Source: an uncultured Chitinophagales bacterium | GTDB lineage: Bacteria; Bacteroidota; Bacteroidia; Chitinophagales; UBA2359 | Direction: 5' to 3' | DNA length: 34,458 nt | NCBI GenBank assembly: GCA_937927195.1 | Contig: CALBCY010000245.1 | Location: 1-34,458 of the forward strand | Shown: positions 26,587 to 34,458 of the stretch, piece by piece | Layout: each line of letters begins with the position of its first letter | How positions within the stretch are numbered: position 1 is the stretch's first letter | The notes under the pieces: generated by a model | The model's input: only the letters and a program-made list of their open reading frames with translations | Told to the model about the DNA's origin: nothing | Database searches by the model: none | Made by a program: the position numbers and the translations under genes

Positions 26587-26658
26587 CATTTGAATAGGCT
26601 TGAGGTTTGATAAGATTGTAAATTTAATTAGCTTTAATCTCAGCCATAAACAGCAACC

Positions 26659-27078
26659 ATGAACGAAAAAGAAAAAACGCATCTCGATAAGGCAACAATT
26701 GAAGCACAAAGCATATTGAATGATCCGATGAAAACCAAGAGGATTCTTGAAAAGGTCATCAATAAAACCAACAATAAAGAGGGTATTTTTGATTCTATAT
26801 GGGATGATCTAAATTCTTTGGTTAGGTTGTTAAAAGCATGGCGCACAGGCGATTATCAAAACGTTTCACGCAAGTCCCTTTTACTTACGGTTGGAGCTTT
26901 CTTATACTTGATAAACCCATTGGACATCATACCAGATTTCACCCCTGTTTTGGGCTTAATGGACGATGTAACCATCATTGGTTTTGTGATCAATTCCATT
27001 CGAGGTGAAATAAGTAAATTTCAGGAATGGGAATCAAGTCTCCCAGTAGTAGATATAACTGAATACGAAGAAGTATAA
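26659..27078 (+). CDS. YkvA family protein (DUF1232)
   Basis: 139 residues. The C-terminal half holds the DUF1232 signature AFLYLINPLDIIPDFTPVLG followed by DDVTIIGFV, a short hydrophobic segment that may be membrane-associated. The N-terminal ~60 residues are charged and helical. The molecular role of the family is not established. It is preceded by a 225-bp gap with a hairpin. Confidence 0.88.
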   Translation: MNEKEKTHLDKATIEAQSILNDPMKTKRILEKVINKTNNKEGIFDSIWDDLNSLVRLLKAWRTGDYQNVSRKSLLLTVGAFLYLINPLDIIPDFTPVLGLMDDVTIIGFVINSIRGEISKFQEWESSLPVVDITEYEEV

Positions 27079-27128
27079 ACTATTTAATTCCCGACAGCAA
27101 GTTGATTCCTTCTATTTAATAGCAGCAA

Positions 27129-27150
27129 GGTGGCAACGCGATTTATCGCC
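27129..27150. repeat. Palindromic intergenic repeat, copy 2
   Basis: GGTGGCAACGCGATTTATCG then CC. The core GCGATTTATCGC is an inverted repeat. It matches copy 3 at 27197-27220 and, less closely, copy 1 at 19827-19850. Confidence 0.75.
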
Positions 27151-27196
27151 TTTGTTTGTTCTTCTGATTCATCCATGTCTATTGTATCATCTGAAA

Positions 27197-27249
27197 GGTG
27201 GCAACACGATTTATCGCGTCTGTTCCACGTTTGTTCCACGTTTGTTCCA
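27197..27249. repeat. Palindromic intergenic repeat, copy 3, with attached 11-bp tandem array
   Basis: GGTGGCAACACGATTTATCG then CGTC (27197-27220) runs directly into three 11-bp units: CGTCTGTTCCA (27217), CGTTTGTTCCA (27228), CGTTTGTTCCA (27239). The same pairing of palindrome plus CGTTTGT-type array occurs at 19760-19850. Small open frames crossing these repeats are not credible genes. Confidence 0.8.
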
Positions 27250-27283
27250 CTCATTGATTTTCTTAAAATCAAACAGAGCAGTC

Positions 27284-28525
27284 TTACCAACCAAACAAAT
27301 GCTGCAAAGCTCTTTTTATTCTTATTCTTGAATCTGCATTTGAATGCTCTGAGCCTTGGTAAAATTCTGGATATACACCCTTTTCATTCAGCACCATTAT
27401 CATTCGCTCAATTCCAGGCTCAAACCTTAGATCGGGGCGGGTAGAGCCAGAATCAAAATAAAAAGATCCAGTACTGGTTTCTATAGATTCCCGTACTTGT
27501 TTGGCATAGGTGAAATATTTAGCCGTAGATTCGAATATCGGATTGATACAAGCAGATTTTCCAAAGACCTCAGAATGTTCCCAAGTCAACAAAAAGCTGA
27601 TCAAAGCTCCAGAATAAATTCCCAGACTTGCAGTATTAGCGGCATCAGCTTTGGTTCGATATTTATTATCCACCAAAGGCTTTACAACATTGAGTAGAAA
27701 ATTACGGTAAGGATAATATTGACTGGTCGAGAATCTCCCCAAAGTATAATCTGCGCTACTGTGAACCATGACCGTTATGAATTCATCAGATTCTCCATTT
27801 AACATCAATTGTTTGGCTATTACACCAGTATCGAACATTCGCTCGTTTAGTTGATCTGTGCTTCCCGAAACAGGAACCAAATGGACATAAACGACAGGAT
27901 AATTCTTTTGCTCATCTGTCTCATAAGACTTTGGTAAATGAACGGTGATTTTACGCCTGCTCACCCCATCTGAGGAAAGGTCTTGATGTTTTCTCACAAA
28001 TTGAAAAGCCGGTTTTACAGGTTTAACCTTTACCACTTTTGGATTGCTATTTATTGGACTTTCATTGTAATTACCTCCTGCACTGCCTTTCCATGATCGT
28101 ATGGTGTGTTTGATCAAAGTATCTCTGCTTAAAACAAATGAATGGAGGAGCTCATCGCCTTCACGGTCTGTTTCAACCTTCTCAAAAGATCCACGAGTAT
28201 ATTGTAATTCGATTGGTGTCCCAACTGGCATTTTATAAGTAGCAATCCAACTTCCATCGGGATACTTAAACAAGGCGACTTTATTAGGAACCCAAGGACC
28301 AAATCCAGGCAGATTACCAGTAATATAAATTTTATCGGAATTTAAAGAAGTGGCACTTTTAACAATAAAAGAAACACTGACATTTCTGTTGGACTGTCTA
28401 TACCTATTTCTTTGACCTTGTATGTCTAAAGTGTTGAAAATTAATGCAATAGTACTTAATAGGTAGAAAATGATTTTATAAGATGAAATGGATTTAACCA
28501 AACACCTAATTGAGCTGTTTTTCAT
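27284..28525 (-). CDS. Secreted esterase-fold (EstA/PF00756-like) protein with N-terminal CBM-like domain; probably catalytically impaired
   Basis: 413 residues from the ATG at 28525, which gives a signal peptide (hydrophobic core IIFYLLSTIALIFNTL); a TTG at 28564 is an in-frame alternative. Residues ~25-145 resemble a starch-binding/CBM20-like sandwich (GNLPGFGPWVPNKVALFKYPDGSW). The rest follows the putative esterase family: RRKITVHLPKSYETDEQKNYPVVYVH and ASLGIYSGALISFL, with a late His (H394, GSEHSN). In the family the elbow reads GxSxG (e.g. GSSMGG). Here the aligned stretch is G302-I-Y304-S305-G, placing Tyr at the nucleophile position with Ser one residue later. The usual 'LHDG' after the central strand is VHLV. 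It lies 62 bp after the J-domain gene on the same strand, so a two-gene operon is likely. Confidence 0.75.
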   Translation of the reverse strand: MKNSSIRCLVKSISSYKIIFYLLSTIALIFNTLDIQGQRNRYRQSNRNVSVSFIVKSATSLNSDKIYITGNLPGFGPWVPNKVALFKYPDGSWIATYKMPVGTPIELQYTRGSFEKVETDREGDELLHSFVLSRDTLIKHTIRSWKGSAGGNYNESPINSNPKVVKVKPVKPAFQFVRKHQDLSSDGVSRRKITVHLPKSYETDEQKNYPVVYVHLVPVSGSTDQLNERMFDTGVIAKQLMLNGESDEFITVMVHSSADYTLGRFSTSQYYPYRNFLLNVVKPLVDNKYRTKADAANTASLGIYSGALISFLLTWEHSEVFGKSACINPIFESTAKYFTYAKQVRESIETSTGSFYFDSGSTRPDLRFEPGIERMIMVLNEKGVYPEFYQGSEHSNADSRIRIKRALQHLFGW

Positions 28526-28587
28526 GAAATGGGAACATAGTTTGGAAGGATGGCTTTTATTCAAATAGATCTCTAATCGAAAGAACC

Positions 28588-29007
28588 CTATTTTTTACCA
28601 TGAATTTTTTCAAAATAAGCAAAAGCCTCGTTTAACTTAGCAGTTAGTTTTTCTGCTTTTTTTAATTTCTCAGGTTCATTCTGAAAACGATCTGGATGCC
28701 ACTTTTTCATCATTTTCCTGTATTGCTTTTTGATCACATCAAAATCTTCAGTCGCATCTAATTCCAAATCTTTGAAATATTGCGCCTTCTTTTTGGCCGC
28801 AGAAGGTTTCGAACTTCTACTCGAACTGCTGTAGTCATCATCTGGATCAAATCGGTATTTCTTTTCGTAGTCTGAATATTGTTCTCTTTTCCATTCCTCG
28901 AATTCATCATCAGTAAGATCTGGATCCATTCCAAATTTCTGCTCACCTTTTTCAACAAAATCCATTACATAGGATTTGACCACGTTTTTTAATCTATCAA
29001 AAATCAT
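28588..29007 (-). CDS. J-domain protein (DnaJ-like co-chaperone)
   Basis: 139 residues. The N-terminal ~70 residues are charged and end in a Ser-rich low-complexity linker (DDDYSSSSRSSKPSAAKKK). The C-terminal J domain (about residues 76-139) has the HPD motif at 104-106 (KKWHPDRF), with helix II YRKMMKKW before and helix III KLTAKLNEAFAYFEKI after it. HPD is needed to stimulate DnaK ATPase, so an active co-chaperone is expected. No Gly/Phe or zinc domain, so it is not canonical DnaJ. Cytoplasmic. First gene of a likely two-gene unit with the esterase-like gene. Confidence 0.88.
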   Translation of the reverse strand: MIFDRLKNVVKSYVMDFVEKGEQKFGMDPDLTDDEFEEWKREQYSDYEKKYRFDPDDDYSSSSRSSKPSAAKKKAQYFKDLELDATEDFDVIKKQYRKMMKKWHPDRFQNEPEKLKKAEKLTAKLNEAFAYFEKIHGKK

Positions 29008-29035
29008 ATTGACTATTTAGCATAAACAATTCACT

Positions 29036-29043
29036 CAAAAATA
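29036..29043 (-). promoter_or_regulatory. Possible -7 element for the J-domain gene
   Basis: On the minus strand this reads TATTTTTG, a full TAnnTTTG match, 29 bp upstream of the start codon. No TTG lies at the usual -33 spacing, so support is partial. Confidence 0.35.
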
Positions 29044-29507
29044 ACGAAAACCAAAATAAATACATTGATTATAGTAAAATATTACGGCATTTCTATAATT
29101 ATTGTTAAATGAACCCCAATATAAGTAACAATTTGCTATGCTTTGCTGTCTTATTTATAGTGAAATGAAATTCAGGATTTTTGAGTTTTGTGATTCGATG
29201 CAACTGCTTGGATAAAGCGCATAAAAATTGGCGATATTTTCCTAAACTACTTATTAACAGGTATATTTGTTAATAGATGTAGGAATTTTAGATTACTTAT
29301 TCTTTTTCTGATACATCGCTGGGAACTTGTGGAATTTCACCTTTACTAACTAATTATCAACACAGCTCTTTTGATGCTATTTCGAAGACGCTGAAATCTT
29401 TGAATCTCTGATAAATAGTACCGAATTTAAACTGAAAAATATAAACTATGGGATTGGTTTTTTCGTTTAACCAAAAGACCTTCCTGAGTTGATTAAATTT
29501 TATAAAT
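29044..29507. other. Divergent spacer before the tail-specific protease gene
   Basis: About 460 bp of AT-rich DNA without a credible gene. A TATATTTG (29262-29269) matches the -7 consensus on the plus strand. It lacks a well-placed -33 TTG and would give a leader of about 230 nt. Nothing else was recognised. Confidence 0.4.
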
Positions 29508-31658
29508 ATGAACAAACTGTTTTTAAGCCTCGGGGTGATTGCAATCCTACTTTCTTTTTCTGCTTTTAATGCTCCCAATAATTTCGAAAAAAGCGAAGAT
29601 GAAGACAATTACAAGAACCAGGTTCTTGTAGACATCTTATTGGATAGGTTAAATGAATTTCATTTCGATCCCAAATCCATTGACGATGAAACTTCTAGTA
29701 TCTTCTTTGATGAATTCATTCTGAAACTAGATTATGGAAAGAGGTTTTTTACACAGTCAGATATAAAAGAATTGGATCCTTACAGATTAAGCATAGATGA
29801 TTTGCTGGAAAAGTTGGATTTCGAATTCTTTGACAAAGCAAATGAAATTTATGTCAAAAGGTTGGCTGAATCAGAAAACTATTACAAAGAGTTCCTAGAT
29901 AAACCATTTGATTTTACCAAGGAAGAATTTATTGAAACAGACTACGATAAAGTTGATTTCTCTTCAAATAAAGGGGAACTCAAAGACCGTTGGAGAAAGG
30001 TTTTGAAATTTTCAGTCTTGGACAAATTGGTCAGCAAGATGGAAGCTCAAAAACTTGCCATTGAGGAAAACGATACAACCATTGAGATAAAAGAATTTGC
30101 ACTCTTGGAAGAAGAAGCCAGAGACAAAGTAAGAAAAACCTATGATAAATGGTTTGTAAGATTGAACCGTGATGACAATAATGATCGATTTGCAAACTAC
30201 ATCAATGCAATCGTCAATGTATTTGATACGCACACCAGTTACTTCCCACCAAAAGATAAAGAAGATTTTGATATAAAATTATCAGGAAAATTGGAAGGTA
30301 TCGGAGCATCACTTCAGGAAACAGAAGAATACATCAAAGTTGTAAAAATTGTTCCAGGAGCTCCTTGTTACCTTCAAGGAGAATTGGAAGTTGATGATTT
30401 AATCCTAAAAGTTGCACAAGGAGAAGAAGAACCTGTTGATGTTGTTGGAATGCCTTTGAAAGAATCTGTTCAACTCATAAGAGGAAAAAAAGGAACCGAA
30501 GTCAGGTTAACTGTGAAAAAAGCAGATGGCTCAATAAAAGTAATTCCAATCATTAGAGACGTTGTTTTATTGGAAGAAACCTATGCTAAGTCTGCGATCT
30601 TAGAAGAAAATGACAATAAAATAGGCTACATCAAACTGCCTAAATTCTATGCAGATTTCAAAAACTCGTTCGGAAGAAGATGTGCATCTGACATAAAAAC
30701 TGAATTGGAAAAACTGAAAGAAGAAAATGTAGACGGAGTCATTCTCGATTTACGCAGCAACGGTGGTGGTGCTTTGGAAGATGTTGTTCGCATCGGAGAC
30801 CATTTTATCGACGAAGGCCCAATCGTACAAATCAAAGACAAGAACAGAGCTTATCCATTGCCAAACAGTCGTCAAACTACACCGGGTGTGGTTTATGATG
30901 GTCCACTTATCATCTTGGTGAACTCATTTAGTGCAAGTGCATCTGAGATATTGGCTGCGGCAATTCAGGATTATGGAAGAGGAATAGTAATAGGAAGTGC
31001 CTCAACTTATGGAAAGGGTACCGTCCAAAGATTCTATGATTTAGATGCTTACAAAGAAGGCTACGAATCTTCTAATGAAGTAGCTTCTACAAGCTTAGAT
31101 GGTCTTGGACCACTGGGTGCATTGAAAATGACAACTCAAAAATTCTATAGAATAAATGGAGAATCAACTCAACATCGTGGAGTGATTCCAGACATTATTT
31201 TACCAGATTCTTATACTTACATTGAAACTGGAGAAAAAGAACAAGATTTTGCAATGCCTTACGATGAAATTGATGCTTCGAAATACAAACAATCAGAAGT
31301 AGATTTCAAAATTGATAATTTAGTGAAAGCCAGCTATGCAAGAATTAAGGAAAATAAAGTAATGAATTTGATTGATGAGGATGCTAGAAGAAGAAAGACC
31401 AACAAAGAATTGACTTCTTACAACATGCAATTAGATGTTTACAACGAAGGCAAATGTCAGAGAAAAGAAGAAGCTGAAAAATACAAAAACTTGAAAGATA
31501 CAGTACTTGATTTCAATGCTTTGCTTTTGGAAGAAGATGCTTATGAAATGGTAAACGATACAGTTAAACAAAAAACCAGCGCTGATTGGTTGGTAAGATT
31601 GACCAAAGACATTTATTTAGAAGAAGCGATGAATGTTATGGGAGATATGGTGAAATAG
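29508..31658 (+). CDS. prc: Carboxy-terminal processing (tail-specific) protease, S41 family
   Basis: 716 residues, like E. coli Prc (about 680). Signal peptide MNKLFLSLGVIAILLSFSAF, so it acts in the periplasm. An N-terminal helical domain typical of Prc (~30-240) includes LDYGKRFFTQSDIKEL. The PDZ domain is at ~255-345 (LEGIGASLQ ... DDLILKV). The S41 catalytic core includes GYIKLPKFY, DLRSNGGGALEDV, and NSFSASASEI with predicted nucleophile S477. The general-base Lys is K503 in YGKGTVQ. The C-terminal ~130 residues match the DUF3340-type tail. It would degrade or trim periplasmic proteins by recognising their C-termini. All catalytic motifs are intact. It has its own terminator, so it is probably monocistronic. 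Confidence 0.95.
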   Translation: MNKLFLSLGVIAILLSFSAFNAPNNFEKSEDEDNYKNQVLVDILLDRLNEFHFDPKSIDDETSSIFFDEFILKLDYGKRFFTQSDIKELDPYRLSIDDLLEKLDFEFFDKANEIYVKRLAESENYYKEFLDKPFDFTKEEFIETDYDKVDFSSNKGELKDRWRKVLKFSVLDKLVSKMEAQKLAIEENDTTIEIKEFALLEEEARDKVRKTYDKWFVRLNRDDNNDRFANYINAIVNVFDTHTSYFPPKDKEDFDIKLSGKLEGIGASLQETEEYIKVVKIVPGAPCYLQGELEVDDLILKVAQGEEEPVDVVGMPLKESVQLIRGKKGTEVRLTVKKADGSIKVIPIIRDVVLLEETYAKSAILEENDNKIGYIKLPKFYADFKNSFGRRCASDIKTELEKLKEENVDGVILDLRSNGGGALEDVVRIGDHFIDEGPIVQIKDKNRAYPLPNSRQTTPGVVYDGPLIILVNSFSASASEILAAAIQDYGRGIVIGSASTYGKGTVQRFYDLDAYKEGYESSNEVASTSLDGLGPLGALKMTTQKFYRINGESTQHRGVIPDIILPDSYTYIETGEKEQDFAMPYDEIDASKYKQSEVDFKIDNLVKASYARIKENKVMNLIDEDARRRKTNKELTSYNMQLDVYNEGKCQRKEEAEKYKNLKDTVLDFNALLLEEDAYEMVNDTVKQKTSADWLVRLTKDIYLEEAMNVMGDMVK

Positions 31659-31688
31659 TTCTTTGAAATTTATTTCACTATCACTAAT

Positions 31689-31730
31689 AAAAAAGTTTAG
31701 ACTGGATTAATTTCGAGTCTAAACTTTTTT
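31689..31730 (+). terminator. Rho-independent terminator of the tail-specific protease gene
   Basis: Perfect 13-bp stem AAAAGTTTAGACT (31691-31703) / AGTCTAAACTTTT (31716-31728) with a 12-nt loop, plus two extra A-T pairs. The T-rich side ends at 31730. Confidence 0.9.
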
Positions 31731-31796
31731 CATTTTATTCATCGTCCACTTAAATGCAGGTGCTCGAGTACTTAATTTCATCATTCATCATTCAAA

Positions 31797-32249
31797 ATGC
31801 CGTACAACATAGTTTTAGTTCATCCTCAAATTCCCAATAATACTGGAAATATAGGACGACTTTGTGTGGCGACCAATTCAGTTTTGCATTTAATCAAACC
31901 TCTTGGCTTTGAAATTACAGACAAGCAAGTAAGGCGAGCCGGACTGGATTACTGGCCTGACCTTGAGCATTTTATTTATGAATCCTTTGATGATTTTCTA
32001 GAACAAAGAAAGCCAGATCGATTGGCTTATTTTTCTTCACACGGAAAACTTTCATTTTGGGATTATGAATTTGACTCAGATCAATACCTGGTTTTTGGCC
32101 GCGAAGCAGATGGATTACCACCCGATATCAAAGGACGAAATGATGAAAACAACCTGATAATTCCATTTCCAGGCAAAGTCAGGTCTTTCAACCTTGCCAA
32201 TTCGGTATCCATCGCATTATTTGAAGCCTTGAGGCAAGAGGGGCAATAA
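31797..32249 (+). CDS. trmL: tRNA (cytidine(34)-2'-O)-methyltransferase TrmL (SPOUT family)
   Basis: 150 residues (E. coli TrmL 157). It methylates the ribose of nucleotide 34 in certain leucine tRNAs using S-adenosylmethionine. SPOUT motifs are in order: HPQIPNNTGNIGRLC (residues 9-23, motif 1), YLVFGREADGLP (motif 2) and IPFPGKVRSFNLANSVSIAL (motif 3, trefoil knot). No extra RNA-binding domain, as expected for this minimal homodimeric enzyme. It starts 66 bp after the preceding terminator. Confidence 0.95.
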   Translation: MPYNIVLVHPQIPNNTGNIGRLCVATNSVLHLIKPLGFEITDKQVRRAGLDYWPDLEHFIYESFDDFLEQRKPDRLAYFSSHGKLSFWDYEFDSDQYLVFGREADGLPPDIKGRNDENNLIIPFPGKVRSFNLANSVSIALFEALRQEGQ

Positions 32250-32435
32250 AACGACAGACTGGATCAAAACCATCCATTTAAATAGCCGTAAGTAGATGGA
32301 CATAAATAATATTAATCAATTGTAAATAAATGGATTGAAACTTAACTTGATGCTAAGTTTCTAAAATAAGGAATCTAAAACCTACTCATAAAGTAATTTT
32401 TCCATACAAATCCTAAATAGCTGGATAAGCATTGT

Positions 32436-32443
32436 TATTTTTG
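32436..32443 (+). promoter_or_regulatory. Possible -7 element for the aldehyde dehydrogenase gene
   Basis: TATTTTTG matches TAnnTTTG and is followed by C, 27 bp before the GTG start. No TTG sits at the usual -33 spacing, so confidence is limited. The spacer 32250-32435 otherwise holds only a small AAACTTA/TAAGTTT inverted repeat (32338-32360). Confidence 0.4.
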
Positions 32444-32470
32444 CACAAATTTTGAACTAAACATATAAAA

Positions 32471-34024
32471 GTGAACGCAACATTAGAAAGTATTAAGTCC
32501 TTGGATTTCCTAAAAGAATTGGGTATCGAGGAAAAGAATGCCGGAACCTCAACTGGTTTGCAATGGCTAGACGGCAAAGGCAAATATTTAAGTTCCTATT
32601 CTCCTGTTGACGGAGAATTAATAGGCAAGGTTAAATCGACTACCGATAAGGAATACAACGAAGTAATTGAAATTGCTCAAGAAGCTTTTCAATCATGGAG
32701 AAAAGTACCTGCACCTCAAAGAGGAGAGGTTATTCGCCAGATCGGTGAAGAATTGAGAAGATACAAAAAGCCTTTGGGTCAATTGGTTTCTTATGAAATG
32801 GGAAAAAGTCTTCAAGAGGGATATGGTGAGGTTCAAGAAATGATAGACATTTGTGATTTCGCTGTAGGACTTTCTCGTCAATTATACGGGTTGACCATGC
32901 ACTCTGAAAGACCGAATCATAGAATGTACGAGCAATGGCATCCATTAGGCTTGACTGGAATCATCACTGCTTTCAATTTCCCAGTTGCTGTTTGGGCTTG
33001 GAATGCAATGCTTGCTTGGGTTTGTGGAGATGTTTGTATTTGGAAACCTTCAGAAAAAACACCACTTACTTCAGTTGCTTGTCAACACATTGTGAATCAA
33101 GTTTTCGAAAGAAATAATGTTCCTGAAGGGGTTTCTTGCATTGTAAATGGTGGAAGAAAATTAGGTGAAACACTAGCTGCCGATCACAGATTACCTTTGA
33201 TTTCAGCCACTGGTTCAACTCGCATGGGCAAAGCCGTTTCTGCAACAGTTGGTGCGCGTTTAGGACGTTCTCTATTGGAATTGGGTGGAAACAATGCAAT
33301 CATCATTACAGAAAATGCTGACCTTGAAACGTGTTTACCTGCCATCATTTTCGGAGCTGTTGGAACTTGCGGACAACGTTGTACTTCAACAAGAAGATTG
33401 ATCGTACATAAAAAAGTAATGACCAAGGTTAAAAAAGCATTGGTTAAAGCATATGCACAATTGAAAATAGGAGATCCATTGGATGAAAACAACCACATGG
33501 GGCCATTGATTGACAAAGATGCTGTAAAAACATATGAGGACGCCATCAAAAAAGTCAAAAAAGAAGGCGGAAAAATTGTTGTTAACGGCTGTGCACTTAA
33601 AGGCAAAAAATATGCATCGGGTTGCTACGTAAAACCTTGTGTTGCGGAAGTCAAGAACGATATGAAAATTGTTCAAACAGAAACTTTTGCTCCAATTCTT
33701 TATTTGATTCCATACTCAAAAATGGAAGAGGCAATAGCATACCAAAATGGTGTACCACAAGGATTGTCTTCTGCAATTATGACAACGGACATGCGTGAAG
33801 CTGAAAACTTCCTTTCTGTTTCTGGTTCTGATTGCGGAATTGCGAATGTAAATATTGGAACTTCAGGTGCAGAAATCGGTGGAGCATTCGGTGGAGAAAA
33901 AGAAACTGGTGGAGGAAGAGAATCTGGTTCAGATGCTTGGAAAGCCTACATGAGACGTCAAACCAATACAATCAACTACGGTAACGAGTTGCCACTTGCT
34001 CAAGGAATTAAGTTCGAAATATAA
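32471..34024 (+). CDS. Aldehyde dehydrogenase, ALDH7 (antiquitin / alpha-aminoadipic semialdehyde dehydrogenase) family
   Basis: 517 residues, same size as ALDH7A1-type enzymes. These oxidise alpha-aminoadipic semialdehyde (piperideine-6-carboxylate) in lysine breakdown, with NAD+. Visible residues: N169 in TAFNFP (oxyanion), K192 in WKPSE (cofactor), general base E270 in LLELGGNN and nucleophile C304 in GTCGQRCTS. The C-terminal half is very close to the ALDH7 pattern: NGVPQGLSSAIMTTDMREAE, IANVNIGTSGAEIGGAFGGE, and a conserved end NTINYGNELPLAQGIKF. GTG start at 32471; no nearby ATG would give a better N-terminus. No other lysine-degradation gene lies in this window, so pathway assignment rests on family alone. 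Confidence 0.93.
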   Translation: MNATLESIKSLDFLKELGIEEKNAGTSTGLQWLDGKGKYLSSYSPVDGELIGKVKSTTDKEYNEVIEIAQEAFQSWRKVPAPQRGEVIRQIGEELRRYKKPLGQLVSYEMGKSLQEGYGEVQEMIDICDFAVGLSRQLYGLTMHSERPNHRMYEQWHPLGLTGIITAFNFPVAVWAWNAMLAWVCGDVCIWKPSEKTPLTSVACQHIVNQVFERNNVPEGVSCIVNGGRKLGETLAADHRLPLISATGSTRMGKAVSATVGARLGRSLLELGGNNAIIITENADLETCLPAIIFGAVGTCGQRCTSTRRLIVHKKVMTKVKKALVKAYAQLKIGDPLDENNHMGPLIDKDAVKTYEDAIKKVKKEGGKIVVNGCALKGKKYASGCYVKPCVAEVKNDMKIVQTETFAPILYLIPYSKMEEAIAYQNGVPQGLSSAIMTTDMREAENFLSVSGSDCGIANVNIGTSGAEIGGAFGGEKETGGGRESGSDAWKAYMRRQTNTINYGNELPLAQGIKFEI

Positions 34025-34071
34025 GTAGTATTAATCAATAAATAATATCTATTGGCAGACAATAGATTTAG

Positions 34072-34105
34072 AAAGAGTGCATTGTTTCAATGCGCTCTTT
34101 TTTTT
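34072..34105 (+). terminator. Rho-independent terminator of the aldehyde dehydrogenase gene
   Basis: Stem AAAGAGTGCATTG (34072-34084) / CAATGCGCTCTTT (34088-34100), 13 pairs with one T-G wobble, loop TTT, followed by T to 34105. It begins 48 bp after the stop. Confidence 0.92.
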
Positions 34106-34424
34106 CGTGAAATGAATCTCGTAGTGAACCACAAACAAGCATATTTCCCCTTAATTTAAGTAATCAAGCAACCAATGAAAATCTGCTTTATTCATTGAAA
34201 TATTCAGGGAACCCCACAAATCCCACAAGCCATAAGAATCGGTGAATCGGGCGAATAAGTGAATCTGTGACGATCTGTGCTGATTTGTGCCATCAGCTGA
34301 ATTTGTAGTGAACCACAAACCGTTTGAAATTTGAGGTAAAAAACCAACAATGGGCGGTTGCTCTATTCTGAACCCCCTAAAAACCTAACAACTATAACAG
34401 CCTATAATGAATGAAATGCATGAA
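34106..34424. other. Non-coding region with short direct repeats and degenerate tandem units
   Basis: No gene seen. The 16-mer GTAGTGAACCACAAAC occurs twice (34121-34136 and 34305-34320). Between the copies are two CCCACAARY-type 9-mers (34213-34230) and a degenerate run of 8-10-bp units, GAATCGGT / GAATCGGGC / GAATAAGT / GAATCTGT and then GATCTGTGC / GATTTGTGC (34236-34289). Confidence 0.7.
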
Positions 34425-34458
34425 AAAAGGGCAACCAGAAAAATCCAGTTGCCCTTTT
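34425..34458. terminator. Terminator-like hairpin at the window's right edge
   Basis: AAAAGGGCAAC (34425-34435) pairs with GTTGCCCTTTT (34448-34458), 11 bp with a 12-nt loop. A-rich upstream and T-rich downstream arms would suit termination in either direction. It is cut off by the window end, so the full T run and the gene it serves cannot be seen. Confidence 0.6.

Noticed and set aside
27130..27444. 104-codon forward frame over the palindromic repeats
   Set aside because: It translates the dispersed repeats and then runs antisense into the esterase-like gene; no independent coding signal.

Overview
The window comes from a member of the Bacteroidota, most likely a marine, Saprospiria-like (Lewinella/Saprospira-type) bacterium. 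The support is: secreted proteins ending in type IX secretion (T9SS) sorting domains of both kinds (a CHU_C/'gliding motility-associated' domain on two giant proteins, a type A 'YPNPSSN' domain on a third), A-rich leaders without clear Shine-Dalgarno sites, TAnnTTTG-type -7 promoter elements, and low GC. The genus is inferred, not shown.

Layout. (1) 1-3890: the 3' part of threonine synthase (thrC), then valS with its own promoter, a 16-bp tandem repeat in its leader, and a strong terminator. (2) 3891-19754: two tandem giant genes encoding paralogous secreted proteins of 2682 and about 2215 residues. Each has a signal peptide, an array of SdrD_B-like repeats (15 and 6), a cysteine-rich middle region, cadherin-like/Big_9-type domains (4 and 8), and a CHU_C sorting domain ending in IDLRR. 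Each gene has its own perfect terminator, and the second has a terminator-like hairpin just before its start codon. (3) 19755-29007: a multipass glycosyltransferase-like protein (-), recQ (+), a T9SS type A secreted protein (+), a YkoF/thiamine-binding-like small protein (+), a YkvA/DUF1232 protein (+), and a minus-strand pair made of a J-domain protein and a secreted esterase-fold protein whose nucleophile is apparently lost. (4) 29508-34105: a Prc-type tail-specific protease, trmL, and an ALDH7 (antiquitin-like) aldehyde dehydrogenase.

The core housekeeping genes look ordinary. The unusual part is the giant surface-protein pair. Its SdrD_B-like repeats alternate strictly between a type with a conserved Cys pair (the calcium-loop Gly is replaced by Cys, paired with Cys in a C-terminal 'NFC' strand) and a type that mostly keeps the calcium-loop Gly. 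Downstream, a Cys-rich ~90-residue module alternates with cadherin-like domains and looks like a diverged relative of them. Nearly every domain of these secreted proteins carries paired cysteines, which suggests long, disulfide-stapled fibres on the cell surface. Function (adhesion, matrix, gliding, predation) cannot be read from sequence.

Intergenic DNA contains several short tandem arrays (period about 9-11 bp, and 16 bp before valS) and three copies of a small palindromic repeat. No tRNA, rRNA, CRISPR array or insertion sequence was seen.
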